Assembly: GCF_039872765.1 (NCBI RefSeq)
Contig: NZ_JBDPZC010000006.1
Span: 248,001-312,000, forward strand
Source of the DNA: Roseateles_B flavus
GTDB lineage: Bacteria; Pseudomonadota; Gammaproteobacteria; Burkholderiales; Burkholderiaceae_C
DNA: 64,000 nucleotides
Direction: 5' to 3'
Both the position numbers and the translations under genes were made by a program. The notes below the pieces were generated by a model. The model had not been told where the DNA came from, did no database searches, and saw only the letters and a list, made by a program, of their open reading frames with translations. Below are positions 1-9,491 of this stretch, in pieces (position 1 is the first letter of the stretch; each line of letters opens with the position of its first letter).

Positions 1-3000
1 GTTTCGCCCGCCTTGGTCACGACCTGCACACGGCGGCCCAGGCCGTCATACACATAGCCCCCCCCAAGCGACGAGGCGCTCAGGCGGTTGCCCAGGTCAA
101 AGGTGAAGGACTGCGCGCCCTTGCCGGTGATGTTGCCGTAAGCGTCGTAGCTGTAGGTGCTGGTGCTGCCATTGACCGTGATGCTGCTCAGGCGGTTGCG
201 GCCGTCGGCGTAGGCCAGCGTGGCGCTGCGGCTGCCCACCGTGGCGGTGCGCAGGTTGTCCACCGCGTCATAGGTGTAGCTGGCCGTGCCCCACACACCG
301 GGCGCGTTCGCTGCAGTCAGGCGGTCCAGGCCGTCGTAGCCCATGGTGCGGCTGAACACGGACTCCTGCTTGTCGGTGATGCCGACCACATTGCCGTTGG
401 CGTCGTACGCATACACATCATCGAACACGCCGCTGTCGGTGTTCTGGCTTGGCAGGCCACGCAGGTTCTGTGTCACGGCGTGCACCACGCCATTGGCCAG
501 GGTGTAGCCCGCGACCGCGCCATTGGGGTGGAAGCTGACCTGGCTTGCATAGCCGCTCACCGCCGAGGGTTCGCCCAAGGCATTGGGATTGAAATTCAGC
601 GCAGGGCCCGGTGTGCCATTGCTCGCCGGATACACCAGGCCTGCCAGGTCGCCAGCCAGGTTGTAGCTGCGGCTGAAGGTGTAGGTCTTGCCGGCAAAGC
701 CGAGCGCCTCGGTTTCCAGCTGGCGCAAGGCGTTGTAGGTGTAGTTCCAGACCGTGCCCCCGGACGTCACGGACTTGGGCTTGCCGTCCGCCCAGTAGGT
801 GCGCGTGATGCCCGGGCTGCCGTCACCGTAGCTCGTGGCCTGGAGTTGGTTGACGGCGTCATACGTGAAGCTGATCTTTGCGGCCGGCGACGCGGACGCG
901 GTGTCGCAACTGCCGGTGGACGTCAGCGACTGGCCGGGGGCCCGCCAGGCCAGATTGCCGGCGGCGTCGTAGTCCTGCAGGGTCGCCCCCACTTCGGGCT
1001 CGACCGTCTTGCACAGGCGCTGGCCGGCGTCATACACATAGCTGCGCGTCACACTGACGCCGCCGCCACTGCGGGTGATGGCCGTGGGCTTGCCCAGGAG
1101 ATTGCGGCTGATCATCACTTGCACGCCCTCCGGCAGATCGATCTGCGAAAGGCTGGCCTCCGCCGGATTGTCCAGGGCCCAGAAGCGCTGCGTGGTGACC
1201 TTGCCACGAGGGTTGGTGATAACGGTGGCAAAGCCGGTCTCGTAGTCCTGGCGGGTCTGGAGCACGCCCAGCTCACTGTCCTGCTCCGTCAGTGCCAGCC
1301 GACTCAGCGCGTCGTAGCTCATGCGCTTGCCCGGACTGGAAATGGCGACCGTGGCGTAGTCTCGCGCCGGGTAGCTTTCAAAGCGCAGGTGGCCTTCCAG
1401 GTCGTAGCCCTTGACCACCACCTTGCGTGTGGCCGCTTCCTGGCCTGCGTCGAAGGTGCGGGTCATCACCGGGCGCCATAGAGCGTCCAGTACCGTGACG
1501 GTCCTGGCATTGCCCTTGCTGACGGTCTGGCGCCAATGGCCGGCCTCCACGCCGAACTCGGCGCTGGACACCGGCTCCAGCACCAGGCTCGTCGCAGCAA
1601 AACCCGAAGGCGGCGTGACCAGGTTGAGGCGGCCCATGGCATCGTAGCCATAGCCCGTGGTGTAGTTCGCGGCGGTGCGATGGCTGGTGATCAGGCCGAG
1701 ATCGTCCACTGTGACGGCCTCACTGGTGCCGTCCGCATAGCTCACCAGGCGCGGCAGGCCCAGTTTGTAGTCGTCGTAGCGCGTCCTGTTGCCACGGCCA
1801 TCCTGCTTCCAGGCCAGGGTGCCATCGGCGTTGTAGCCATAGCTGAACTGCGGGATGCCAAAGGTCTTGTCCGCGATCTTGCGGCCCAGGCTGTCGTACT
1901 CGTTGAAAACGGAGACGCCCTGGCCGCTAAGGGTCAGGGACTCCGTCAAGCCCAGCACCCAGGGGTTGCCCAGGTCCTTGAGCACGGTCGTCTCCGTCCG
2001 ACTCCCTGCGGGACCCGACTTCGTCACCTGCAAGGCGCGTCCCAGGCTGTCAAAGCCGGTGGCTCGCCAGGAGAAGGTCACCCCTTGCTGGACCGTCTCA
2101 CGCAGTTCCAGAGGCTGCAGCCGCCCGTTGGTGTAGTTTTCTGCGATGGGTTGGATGCTCTGTCCGACGGAGCTTGAATAGGGGCCTGCATCGAAGGCGC
2201 GGTAGGACTGGGCCACGGACCGCTTGAGGCTGCCCTGCGCGTCATAGTCCTCCGTCTTGAGCAGCAGACCTTCGTTGCTCCCCACCCGGATCCCGAAGGT
2301 CATGCGGGTATAGCGTCCACTCGGCTCGTTGATCTGGACCCATTTGGTGGTGGGGCAACTGCCGCTGCATCCCTCCACGGACCCCTGCCCAGCGGACGGG
2401 CTGTAGGCATAGGTCCATTTCATGGCCGCCATGCCGGGCCCCGAAATTTCCTTGGACTGGATGCTGTGCTTGGCGAAATAGGGCGGCGAACTGGGGAAGG
2501 TGACCCCCCCATTGCCGGTCCAGCAGACGCTGTACACATTGCCGCGAGCATGTTCGACCGGCGACACCGAGAACCGCCCCACCGCACCGCTGGGATGCGT
2601 CAGGACGATGGTATTGGTCCGGCTGAGGATGGTGCCGCTGTAGTACTCGTTCGTGGCCGGCCAGCAGGAGGGAGAGGCGCCGTCAAAGTACATCTGGGCC
2701 GGGTCGAACAAGGCCTCGTCCACCGTGAAGCGCCACCGGCTGTCGTCGGGTTGCACGACGGTCGTGAGGTCCCCCGAGACGCTGTCGTAGATATAGCGCC
2801 AGGTCCGCGTCCCATCGCTGGCGGTGTCAATCCGGTTGGTTCCCGCGACGTAGGTGAAGGTGAGGGTCCGTCCATCGCTGGAAGCAATGGAATTGACACG
2901 CATCGGGCTGGCCGGGTCGTAGGTATAGGTGACCCGATTGCCGAAACGGTCCTGGACCGAGGTCGGCATGATCCAGTACTCGTTGCGATTGACGAAGTAC

Positions 3001-3812
3001 TCCATCGAGCGGTTGGGCCTGCGCCGTGCATCGCCGCCGCCCGACACCGCCAGCGCCCTGGCACGTGCCGACAAGGTGGTGGGCAGGGCCGTGCCGCGCT
3101 CCAGGCGCTCCACGGGACGCGCCGCCATCCAGTCAAAGCGGTACTGCGTGCCATCCGGCGCAATGGCCAGGAAACCTTCGGATTCAGGTGATGCCGCATT
3201 GGCCAGCGGTATGCACCGAAGCTGCCAGTAGTCCTTGGTCAGCAGGGGATAGTTCTGCTGGTCTGCCGGGCCCGCCGGGCTGCCCGCCGACCGCTTGAGA
3301 ATCTCCTTGCTGCCGGCGCCAGGGATGTACATGTGGATGCCACGCCAGTACTCCTTGGCCAGCCACATGCCTTCCTGCGCAAAGCCCTGGGCCGGCGGTG
3401 GCGGAGAGAACTCCGAACAGCGGCGGGCCGTGCCCGTGCCTGCGACGAAGCCCTTGGTCGCGGCATAAACGCCCTGGACCCGCGGAATCTCCAGGTCCCA
3501 GCGCCCGAAGTGCCCACTGACCATGGTCCAGTGGGGGCCGGAAGCGAATCGGCGGCCCACGGTGACCGGCAGGCTGCTGGAGCCCACCAGGTTCACGTCC
3601 GTCTGGACGAACTCCAGGCCGCCGTCGTAGTGACTGATGCGGTCGCCGAAGAGATCCGGTCCCAGAGTTTTCACGGACCGGGAAGACCGGAGCAACTGCC
3701 CCTGCTCCTCGAAGTAGGTGGCCGCCTGGCCATTCCCGGCCGTCAACAGGCCCAACACGGACAAGACGGGCAGCACCAAGCCGCTGCGCAGCAGCGATTG
3801 CACATTCATCAT
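1..3812 (-). CDS. RHS/YD-repeat secreted protein, 3' end outside window
   Basis: The frame is open from an ATG at 3812 down to base 1 (about 1270 codons), and the C-terminus lies outside the window. The ATG is preceded by a GGGAGGA ribosome site. The product begins with a signal peptide of about 30 residues ending in AGNGQA. The rest carries the Tyr-Asp repeats of RHS proteins, for example TYDAVNQL, GYDGLDRLTA, TYDAVDNL, SYDAYGNITG and VYDGLGRRV. Repeat density rises towards the visible end, as expected for the beta-cocoon shell that encloses a variable C-terminal domain. RHS proteins are often polymorphic toxins or surface and contact proteins. No VgrG, PAAR or type VI gene adjoins this one, and the Sec-type leader argues against type VI loading. 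Its toxin or effector end and any immunity gene would lie before base 1. Confidence 0.88.
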   Translation of the reverse strand, partial: MMNVQSLLRSGLVLPVLSVLGLLTAGNGQAATYFEEQGQLLRSSRSVKTLGPDLFGDRISHYDGGLEFVQTDVNLVGSSSLPVTVGRRFASGPHWTMVSGHFGRWDLEIPRVQGVYAATKGFVAGTGTARRCSEFSPPPPAQGFAQEGMWLAKEYWRGIHMYIPGAGSKEILKRSAGSPAGPADQQNYPLLTKDYWQLRCIPLANAASPESEGFLAIAPDGTQYRFDWMAARPVERLERGTALPTTLSARARALAVSGGGDARRRPNRSMEYFVNRNEYWIMPTSVQDRFGNRVTYTYDPASPMRVNSIASSDGRTLTFTYVAGTNRIDTASDGTRTWRYIYDSVSGDLTTVVQPDDSRWRFTVDEALFDPAQMYFDGASPSCWPATNEYYSGTILSRTNTIVLTHPSGAVGRFSVSPVEHARGNVYSVCWTGNGGVTFPSSPPYFAKHSIQSKEISGPGMAAMKWTYAYSPSAGQGSVEGCSGSCPTTKWVQINEPSGRYTRMTFGIRVGSNEGLLLKTEDYDAQGSLKRSVAQSYRAFDAGPYSSSVGQSIQPIAENYTNGRLQPLELRETVQQGVTFSWRATGFDSLGRALQVTKSGPAGSRTETTVLKDLGNPWVLGLTESLTLSGQGVSVFNEYDSLGRKIADKTFGIPQFSYGYNADGTLAWKQDGRGNRTRYDDYKLGLPRLVSYADGTSEAVTVDDLGLITSHRTAANYTTGYGYDAMGRLNLVTPPSGFAATSLVLEPVSSAEFGVEAGHWRQTVSKGNARTVTVLDALWRPVMTRTFDAGQEAATRKVVVKGYDLEGHLRFESYPARDYATVAISSPGKRMSYDALSRLALTEQDSELGVLQTRQDYETGFATVITNPRGKVTTQRFWALDNPAEASLSQIDLPEGVQVMISRNLLGKPTAITRSGGGVSVTRSYVYDAGQRLCKTVEPEVGATLQDYDAAGNLAWRAPGQSLTSTGSCDTASASPAAKISFTYDAVNQLQATSYGDGSPGITRTYWADGKPKSVTSGGTVWNYTYNALRQLETEALGFAGKTYTFSRSYNLAGDLAGLVYPASNGTPGPALNFNPNALGEPSAVSGYASQVSFHPNGAVAGYTLANGVVHAVTQNLRGLPSQNTDSGVFDDVYAYDANGNVVGITDKQESVFSRTMGYDGLDRLTAANAPGVWGTASYTYDAVDNLRTATVGSRSATLAYADGRNRLSSITVNGSTSTYSYDAYGNITGKGAQSFTFDLGNRLSASSLGGGYVYDGLGRRVQVVTKAGE

Positions 3813-4067
3813 CAACTGTTCCTCCCGATGCGGTGACGTTCGTCACCTGCCGGTGCGCGACTCCCGGATGACTTGTCACGTCATCTCATCAATCCCAGGG
3901 AGTCGGCCGCACCCCTCTTCGGCCAAGCATGGCTGGCTCATTCGCGCTCCATCCAGAGCGTTTGGGCGCCGATTCTCATGCATCCTCCACTCGGCACCAT
4001 CAGATGGTTTCCGACTTGACAGCCCGTCTGGCACAAGGCACGCGGCCAGGCGGCCGCGCCCCGTCGA

Positions 4068-5195
4068 TCAGGCCGGCGACGCACTGGTACTGGGGATGCT
4101 GGGGGTACACGCCCAGCGCAGATGCTCAGCCAGCACCTCGTCCGCCCCGGGCAGGACGGCCTCCAGCGCCGCCAGCAGCGCCCGCCGGTCCGTCGGGGCC
4201 AGGTCTTGCCTCAGGGCATTGCCCATGGCCACCGCCAGGTTGCGCCGCCAGCGCCAGTGGCCGATGCGGCGGATGGCCGAGCCCTCGGTGCGGCGCAGGA
4301 ACTCGGCCTCCGTCCAGGACCACAGCTGCAGCAGGCCCGGTGCGCTTAAATGCTCGCGGGTGTCGAAGTCCGGCACCGGGCTGCGGCGCGCGAACTTGTT
4401 CCAGGGGCAGACCAGCTGGCAGTCGTCGCAGCCGTAGATGCGGTTGCCCATCAGGGGGCGCAGTTCGACGGGAATCGCGCCATCGTGCTCGATGGTGAGG
4501 TAGGAAATGCAGCGCCTCGCGTCGACCCGGTAGGGCTCGACGATGGCCTGGGTGGGGCAGACCTCCAGGCAGGCCTGGCACTGGCCGCAGTGCCCGCTGT
4601 TGGCCGCGCTCAGAGGCAGCGGCAAGTCCACATAGATTTCGCCCAGGAAGAACATGGAGCCCGCATCACGCGCGAGCGTCAGCGTGTGCTTGCCGCGCCA
4701 GCCCAGGCCCGAGCGCGAGGCCAGCTCCACCTCCAGCACCGGCGCCGAATCCGTGAAGACGCGGTGCCCGAAAGGCCCCAGCAGCTGCCCCAGGCGGTCG
4801 GCCAGCTGCTGCAGGCGCTGGCGCAGGACCTTGTGATAGTCCCGGCCCCGCGCATAGAGCGAGACCTGCGCGCGCAGCGGGTCGCCCAGGCCCTGCCACT
4901 CGAGCCGGCGCCAGTCCGGGCCGAGGCTGCCGGGCAGGTAATCCATCCGCGCCGTCAGCACGCGCAGGGTGCCCGGCACCAGCTCCGCGGGCCGTGCACG
5001 CTTGAGGCCATGGCTGGCCATATAGTGCATGCTGCCGTGGAATCCGGCCTGCAGCCAGGCCAGCAAGCCGGCCTCGGCGCTGCTGAGGTCGATGTCGGCC
5101 ACGCCAATCTGTGAGAATCCCAGCTCATGCGCCCAGGCCTGCAGTTGCTGCATGACGGTCTGGGGGTCGAGAGTCTTCTGGGGAGTTTGCTGCAT
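4068..5195 (-). CDS. queG: Epoxyqueuosine reductase QueG
   Basis: The 375-residue cytosolic protein matches the length of QueG, the cobalamin-dependent enzyme that reduces epoxyqueuosine to queuosine at the wobble base of GUN-anticodon tRNAs. The two ferredoxin-type [4Fe-4S] motifs are clear: CGQCQACLEVCP (Cys203, 206, 209, 213) and Cys229 with CDDCQLVCP (Cys256, 259, 263). The TDSAPVLE segment around residues 148-155 holds the conserved active-site aspartate. The start ATG directly abuts the start of the divergent tsaE gene, so the promoters of both genes must lie inside the opposite coding region. No strong ribosome site precedes the ATG; an in-frame Met15 is an alternative start. Confidence 0.95.
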   Translation of the reverse strand: MQQTPQKTLDPQTVMQQLQAWAHELGFSQIGVADIDLSSAEAGLLAWLQAGFHGSMHYMASHGLKRARPAELVPGTLRVLTARMDYLPGSLGPDWRRLEWQGLGDPLRAQVSLYARGRDYHKVLRQRLQQLADRLGQLLGPFGHRVFTDSAPVLEVELASRSGLGWRGKHTLTLARDAGSMFFLGEIYVDLPLPLSAANSGHCGQCQACLEVCPTQAIVEPYRVDARRCISYLTIEHDGAIPVELRPLMGNRIYGCDDCQLVCPWNKFARRSPVPDFDTREHLSAPGLLQLWSWTEAEFLRRTEGSAIRRIGHWRWRRNLAVAMGNALRQDLAPTDRRALLAALEAVLPGADEVLAEHLRWACTPSIPSTSASPA

Positions 5196-5696
5196 TTGGC
5201 CATTCTAGAAACCCGCGAGCTGCGCTGGCCCGACGAGGCCGCCTGCGAACGTTTCGCGCAAGACCTGGCACGGGCCCCCGGGCTCATGAACGCCTCCATT
5301 GAACTGCACGGCAGCCTGGGCGCCGGCAAGACCACCCTGGTGCGGCACCTGCTGCGCGCCCTGGGCGTTCAGGGCCGCATCAAGAGCCCCAGCTATGCCG
5401 TGATGGAAAGCTACGAGCTGGCGGAGCACGGCGGCAGCGGCGTGGTCAGCCATTTCGATTTCTACCGCTTCGGCGACCCGCGCGAGTGGGAGGACGCGGG
5501 CTTTCGCGAGATCTTCACCAGCCCCGGCCTGAAGCTGTCGGAGTGGCCTGAGAAGGCGGCCGGCATGCTGCCCGTCCCCGATCTGGCCCTGCACCTGACG
5601 ATCGCGGACGATGACAGCCGCCAGCTGCGCCTCGAAGCCCGCACGCCGCTGGGCCAGTCACTGATGGCCGCCCTGTCCGACGGAGCCGCCGCATGA
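5196..5696 (+). CDS. tsaE: tRNA threonylcarbamoyladenosine biosynthesis ATPase TsaE
   Basis: The product is the P-loop ATPase of the TsaB/TsaD/TsaE complex that makes t6A37 on ANN-decoding tRNAs. The Walker A motif GSLGAGKT is at about residues 39-46 and is followed by the family motif IKSPSYAVMESY and a HFDFYRFGDP stretch. I chose the TTG at 5196 because GGGGAG lies 10 bases upstream and the resulting 166 residues fit the family. The first in-frame ATG, at 5286, would remove the N-terminal strand before the P-loop. The start is immediately adjacent to the divergent queG start. The stop overlaps the amiC start (ATGA), which implies translational coupling to the cell-wall gene, a common arrangement in betaproteobacteria. 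Confidence 0.93.
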   Translation: MAILETRELRWPDEAACERFAQDLARAPGLMNASIELHGSLGAGKTTLVRHLLRALGVQGRIKSPSYAVMESYELAEHGGSGVVSHFDFYRFGDPREWEDAGFREIFTSPGLKLSEWPEKAAGMLPVPDLALHLTIADDDSRQLRLEARTPLGQSLMAALSDGAAA

Positions 5697-7102
5697 GCGT
5701 GCCCGCCCAGCCCTCCTCCCGCCGCTCGGCCCTGCGCCGCATGGGCGGCCTGGCCCTGCTGCTGCAGGCGCCGACGCAGCTGCTGGCGGGGCCAGGTCTT
5801 GCCTCCATCGTGGCGGTACGCATCTGGCCGGCGCAGGACTACACCCGGATCACGATCGAGTCCGACCGCCCGCTGGTCGCTCGCCACAGCCTGGTCACCG
5901 GGCCGGACCGCCTGGTGATCGACGTCGACGACCTGGACCTCAGCCCGGGCCTGCGCGAGCTGCTGGGCAAGGTGCGGCCGGACGATCCCTTCATCGAGGG
6001 CCTGCGCGTGGGCCAGAACCAGCCGCGCGTGGTGCGCATCGTGCTGGACCTCAAGCAGGCCGTGGCACCCCAGGTCTTCACTCTGCAGCCGGTGGCGGCC
6101 TACAAGCACCGCCTGGTGCTGGACCTCTATCCCGTGCAGGAGCGTGACCCGCTGCTGGTGCTGATCCGCGAGAAGGAAGCGGCCGAGCGGGCTGCCGCGC
6201 AGTCGGTGCACGACGCCCTGGGCGAGCTGATCGCCAAGCTGGACAAGCCCGAATCCACCGCCCCCACGCGCCCCCTGCCGGCCGCCTCGGCGCCCGAGCG
6301 CCTGCCCGCGGCCAGCGCCCCGCCTGTCGTGGCCCAGACCCCGGCCCCGGCCCCGCTGCCGCCGCCGTCCATGACCAAGCAGCAGCTGGACCGGCTCATC
6401 GTCATCGCACTGGACCCCGGCCATGGCGGCGAGGACCCCGGCGCCGTAGGCCCCAGCGGGCTCAAGGAGAAGGACGTGGTGCTGGCCATCGGCCTGAAGC
6501 TGCGCGACCGGCTGGACAAGCACCCCAACATCCGCGTCATGATGACCCGCGACGCCGACTTCTTCGTGCCCCTGCACGAGCGCGTGCGCAAGGCCCGGCG
6601 CGTGCAGGCAGACCTGTTCGTCTCCCTGCATGCCGACGCCTTCTTCACGCCCCAGGCCCGCGGCGCCAGCGTGTTCGCCCTGAGCGACGGCGCGGCCAGC
6701 AGCGCGGCGGCGCGCTGGATGGCGAACAAGGAAAACGCGGCTGACATGATCGGCGGTGTGAACACCAAGGTCCGTGACGCCTCGGTGCTGCGCACCCTGC
6801 TGGACCTCAGCACCACCGCCCAGATCAAGGACAGCCTGAAACTGGGTGGCGAGGTCCTGGGTCAGATCAGCCGCGTGGGCAAGCTGCACAAGCCGCGCGT
6901 GGAACAGGCGGGCTTCGCGGTGCTGAAGGCGCCGGACATCCCCAGCATCCTCGTGGAGACGGCCTTCATCTCCAACCCCGAGGAAGAGGCCAAGCTCAAC
7001 AGCGAGGCTTACCAGGCGCAGCTGGTGGAGGCCATCGCCACGGGCATCTCGCGCTACTTCGCGAAGAACCCGCCGCTGGCGCGCAACCGCAGCCTGACCT
7101 GA
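5693..7102 (+). CDS. amiC: N-acetylmuramoyl-L-alanine amidase, AmiC type
   Basis: This 469-residue periplasmic zinc amidase cleaves the stem peptide from N-acetylmuramic acid during daughter-cell separation. The N-terminus has a twin-arginine-like signal (SSRRSALRRMGG plus a hydrophobic stretch), consistent with Tat export of AmiC. An AMIN septal-targeting domain covers about residues 40-130, an Ala/Pro-rich linker about 175-225, and the Amidase_3 catalytic domain about 237-455. Zinc-site motifs are visible: DPGHGGEDPGA, GLKEKD, SLHADAF and ILVETAFISN. The product contains the extra helix-forming insert between the zinc motifs that in this family responds to EnvC/NlpD-type activators. It is coupled to tsaE by an ATGA overlap and converges on the peptidase gene at 7136. 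Confidence 0.95.
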   Translation: MSVPAQPSSRRSALRRMGGLALLLQAPTQLLAGPGLASIVAVRIWPAQDYTRITIESDRPLVARHSLVTGPDRLVIDVDDLDLSPGLRELLGKVRPDDPFIEGLRVGQNQPRVVRIVLDLKQAVAPQVFTLQPVAAYKHRLVLDLYPVQERDPLLVLIREKEAAERAAAQSVHDALGELIAKLDKPESTAPTRPLPAASAPERLPAASAPPVVAQTPAPAPLPPPSMTKQQLDRLIVIALDPGHGGEDPGAVGPSGLKEKDVVLAIGLKLRDRLDKHPNIRVMMTRDADFFVPLHERVRKARRVQADLFVSLHADAFFTPQARGASVFALSDGAASSAAARWMANKENAADMIGGVNTKVRDASVLRTLLDLSTTAQIKDSLKLGGEVLGQISRVGKLHKPRVEQAGFAVLKAPDIPSILVETAFISNPEEEAKLNSEAYQAQLVEAIATGISRYFAKNPPLARNRSLT

Positions 7103-7135
7103 AGGCCGGGACCCGGCCCTCAGGTCGTCCGGTCC

Positions 7136-9313
7136 TCAGGGCTTTTGCAGCGGCATGCCCAGCTGGTCCATCAGGAAGCTGTAGCTGTCGGTGCGCTCGG
7201 CGATCACCTCGCTGGTCGAGGAGCCCATGCCGTGACCGGCGTTGGCGCTGGTGCGCAGCAGGACAGGACGCTCGGCCATGGAAGCGGACTGCGCCGCCTG
7301 CAGGCGGGCCACCATCTTGCGGGACTGCATGGGGTTCACGCGGCCGTCGTGGTCGCCGGTGGTGAAGAGCACGGCCGGGTAGCGCGTGCCGTCCTTGACC
7401 TTGTGCAGGGGCGAATAGCCCAGCAACGCGCGGAACTGCGCCTCATCCTTGACGGTACCGAACTCGGTGATGTTGAAGGCGCCGTTGGCGTCCAGCTCCA
7501 CCCGCAGCATGTCGTAGATGCCCACCGAGGCATGCACGGCGCGGAACAGCTCCGGACGCTGGGTGAGCGCCGCGCCCATCAGCAGGCCGCCATTGCTGCC
7601 GCCCTGGATGGCCAGGCGCTCGGGCTTGGTGTAGCCGCGGGCGATCAGGTGCTCGGCCGCGCCGATGAAGTCGTCGAAGACGTTCTGCTTGCGGGTCAGG
7701 TTGCCCGCCAGGTGCCAGGCCTCGCCGAACTCGCCGCCGCCGCGCAGATTGGCGATCACCATCACGCCGCCGCGCTCCAGCCAGACCTTGCGCAGGGCGT
7801 TGAAGCCCGGCGTCTGGCTGACGCTGTAGCCGCCGTAGCCGTAGAGCAGCACGGGGTGGCTGCCGTCCAGCTTGAGACCCTTGGGACGCAGGATGTTGAG
7901 CGGCACGCGCGTGCCATCCTTGGAGGTGGCGAACTCGCGCAGCACTTCGACGTCACTGAAGTCCACATTGGACTTCTGGGCCAGCGCGGTGACAGCCAGA
8001 TGCCCATCCTTGTGCACGCGGTACCAGGCCTGCGGCTGGGTGTAGCTCTGCACCGAGGCCAGCAGCTCGTTCTTCTCACCCTTGACCAGCGCATCCACGC
8101 TGGCGATGGCCGGCAGGGGCAGGACCTGGCTCTTGCGGGTCTTGAGGTCCAGGCGGCGCAGCTCGGAAGGGCCGCCCAGCAGGTAGCTCAGGTAGAGCTG
8201 GCCGTCCAGCAGCTTGAACTGGGTCAGCGTGCCTTCGGCCTCGGGCACCAGCACCTCGGCCTTGGACAGCGGCTGGCCCAGCTTCAGGCGCAAGACCTGA
8301 CCCTTGGGCGCGCCCTTGGTGGAGAGCAGGTAGAGCCAGCCATCCGCGGCGGCCTGCAGGCCCTTCACACCGTCCTGGAAGCCGGAGAGCTGCTGCCAGC
8401 GCCCGCCTTGCGGCTGCAGCCAGAAGGCCTCCTCGCCGCCGTCGCCATTGAGCACCTGGGCAATCTGCAGGCCCTTGGGGCCGCTGGCCAGGAAGGTCTC
8501 GGCAATGCGCGGCAGCCCCTCACCCAGCACCAGGCGGTCCTTGGACAGGGGCTCGCCCAGGCGGTGGCTCCAGACCTGCTGGAAGAACATGGCATCGGAC
8601 TCGGCGCGCTCGCCGGGGGCCGGGTAGCGGGTGTAGAGCAGGCCCTTGCCGTCGGCCTGCCAGCTGACCGAGCCGCCGCCGGTGGGGAACTGCACGCGCG
8701 GGATCACCACATCGACCGGCTTGCCGCTGGCTACGTCATAGAGGTGCAGGCTGCCGCGCTCGCTGCCCTTCTCGCTCAGCGAGACAGCGATGCGCTTGCC
8801 GTCCGGCGAGGGCTTGAACCAGTCGATGGCCAGGCTGCCGTCGGCGGCCAGCTGGACGGGATCCAGCACCACGCGCACAGTCTCGGGCTTGTCGGGGCTG
8901 TCCATCACCACGATGCGCGGCTGCTGGCGGCCGGGCTCGTACTTCATCGCGAACCAGTGCTTGCCGTAGTGCCCCAGGCTGCCGTAGCCGGTCGGGCGGG
9001 TCATGACCAGCTCCTTGATCCGCGCAGCCAGGGCCTCGCGACCCGGGATGGCATCCAGGCGGGCGCGGGTCAGCGCGTTCTGGGCGGCGACCCACCGCTT
9101 CACCTCGGGACTCTCGAAGTCCTCCAGCCAGCGGTAGTCCTCGCTGACGGTCGTGCCATGGAACTGGTCCTGCACCGGGCGCTGCTGCGTCGCCGGATAG
9201 GCGGGATCAGCGGCCCGTGCGCCGCCCGCGGCGGCCAGGGACAAGGTGGACAGGGCGATCAGCTGCACCAGGTGGCGGCGCGGCGTGGACAGAGTGCTCG
9301 AAGTTGTGCGCAT
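7136..9313 (-). CDS. Prolyl oligopeptidase family serine peptidase (S9A), exported
   Basis: From the ATG at 9313 the product is 725 residues with a secretion signal (RRHLVQLIALSTLSLAAAG...ARAAD), so a periplasmic location is likely. The longer frame to 9406 adds only an unconvincing Arg/His-rich stretch. The N-terminal seven-bladed propeller covers about residues 90-420. The alpha/beta-hydrolase domain follows, with the nucleophile in GGSNGG (around residue 573), the aspartate in TGDHDGRV (around 650) and the histidine in AGHGMGSS (around 694). The family cleaves after proline in short peptides. The gene precedes nothing co-transcribed and is followed by convergent amiC. The 178 bases between it and the tricorn gene are enough for its own promoter. 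Confidence 0.93.
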   Translation of the reverse strand: MRTTSSTLSTPRRHLVQLIALSTLSLAAAGGARAADPAYPATQQRPVQDQFHGTTVSEDYRWLEDFESPEVKRWVAAQNALTRARLDAIPGREALAARIKELVMTRPTGYGSLGHYGKHWFAMKYEPGRQQPRIVVMDSPDKPETVRVVLDPVQLAADGSLAIDWFKPSPDGKRIAVSLSEKGSERGSLHLYDVASGKPVDVVIPRVQFPTGGGSVSWQADGKGLLYTRYPAPGERAESDAMFFQQVWSHRLGEPLSKDRLVLGEGLPRIAETFLASGPKGLQIAQVLNGDGGEEAFWLQPQGGRWQQLSGFQDGVKGLQAAADGWLYLLSTKGAPKGQVLRLKLGQPLSKAEVLVPEAEGTLTQFKLLDGQLYLSYLLGGPSELRRLDLKTRKSQVLPLPAIASVDALVKGEKNELLASVQSYTQPQAWYRVHKDGHLAVTALAQKSNVDFSDVEVLREFATSKDGTRVPLNILRPKGLKLDGSHPVLLYGYGGYSVSQTPGFNALRKVWLERGGVMVIANLRGGGEFGEAWHLAGNLTRKQNVFDDFIGAAEHLIARGYTKPERLAIQGGSNGGLLMGAALTQRPELFRAVHASVGIYDMLRVELDANGAFNITEFGTVKDEAQFRALLGYSPLHKVKDGTRYPAVLFTTGDHDGRVNPMQSRKMVARLQAAQSASMAERPVLLRTSANAGHGMGSSTSEVIAERTDSYSFLMDQLGMPLQKP

Positions 9314-9491
9314 GGAGGGCTTCCCGTAGGTTCGTTCGCGGCAGCCAGGAGCGCCGCGGCGTGTGCAATCGTGTCGGTGCGGATGCGAAAGTGCCGCAGC
9401 CTGCATGGGCAGAACTGCGGCACGTGGCGGTCAGTATATTTTCAACATACCCGATCGGAATCAGGGTTTGACTTGGGAGAGCGGCTCCGCC

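Noticed and set aside
480..3231. Plus-strand frames across the RHS gene
   Set aside because: The minus-strand frame is continuous from 3812 to 1 with YD repeats and a signal peptide; the plus-strand frames have no recognisable features.
4015..4020. TTGACA on the plus strand
   Set aside because: No -10 at the right distance and no plus-strand gene follows before the 3' end of queG.
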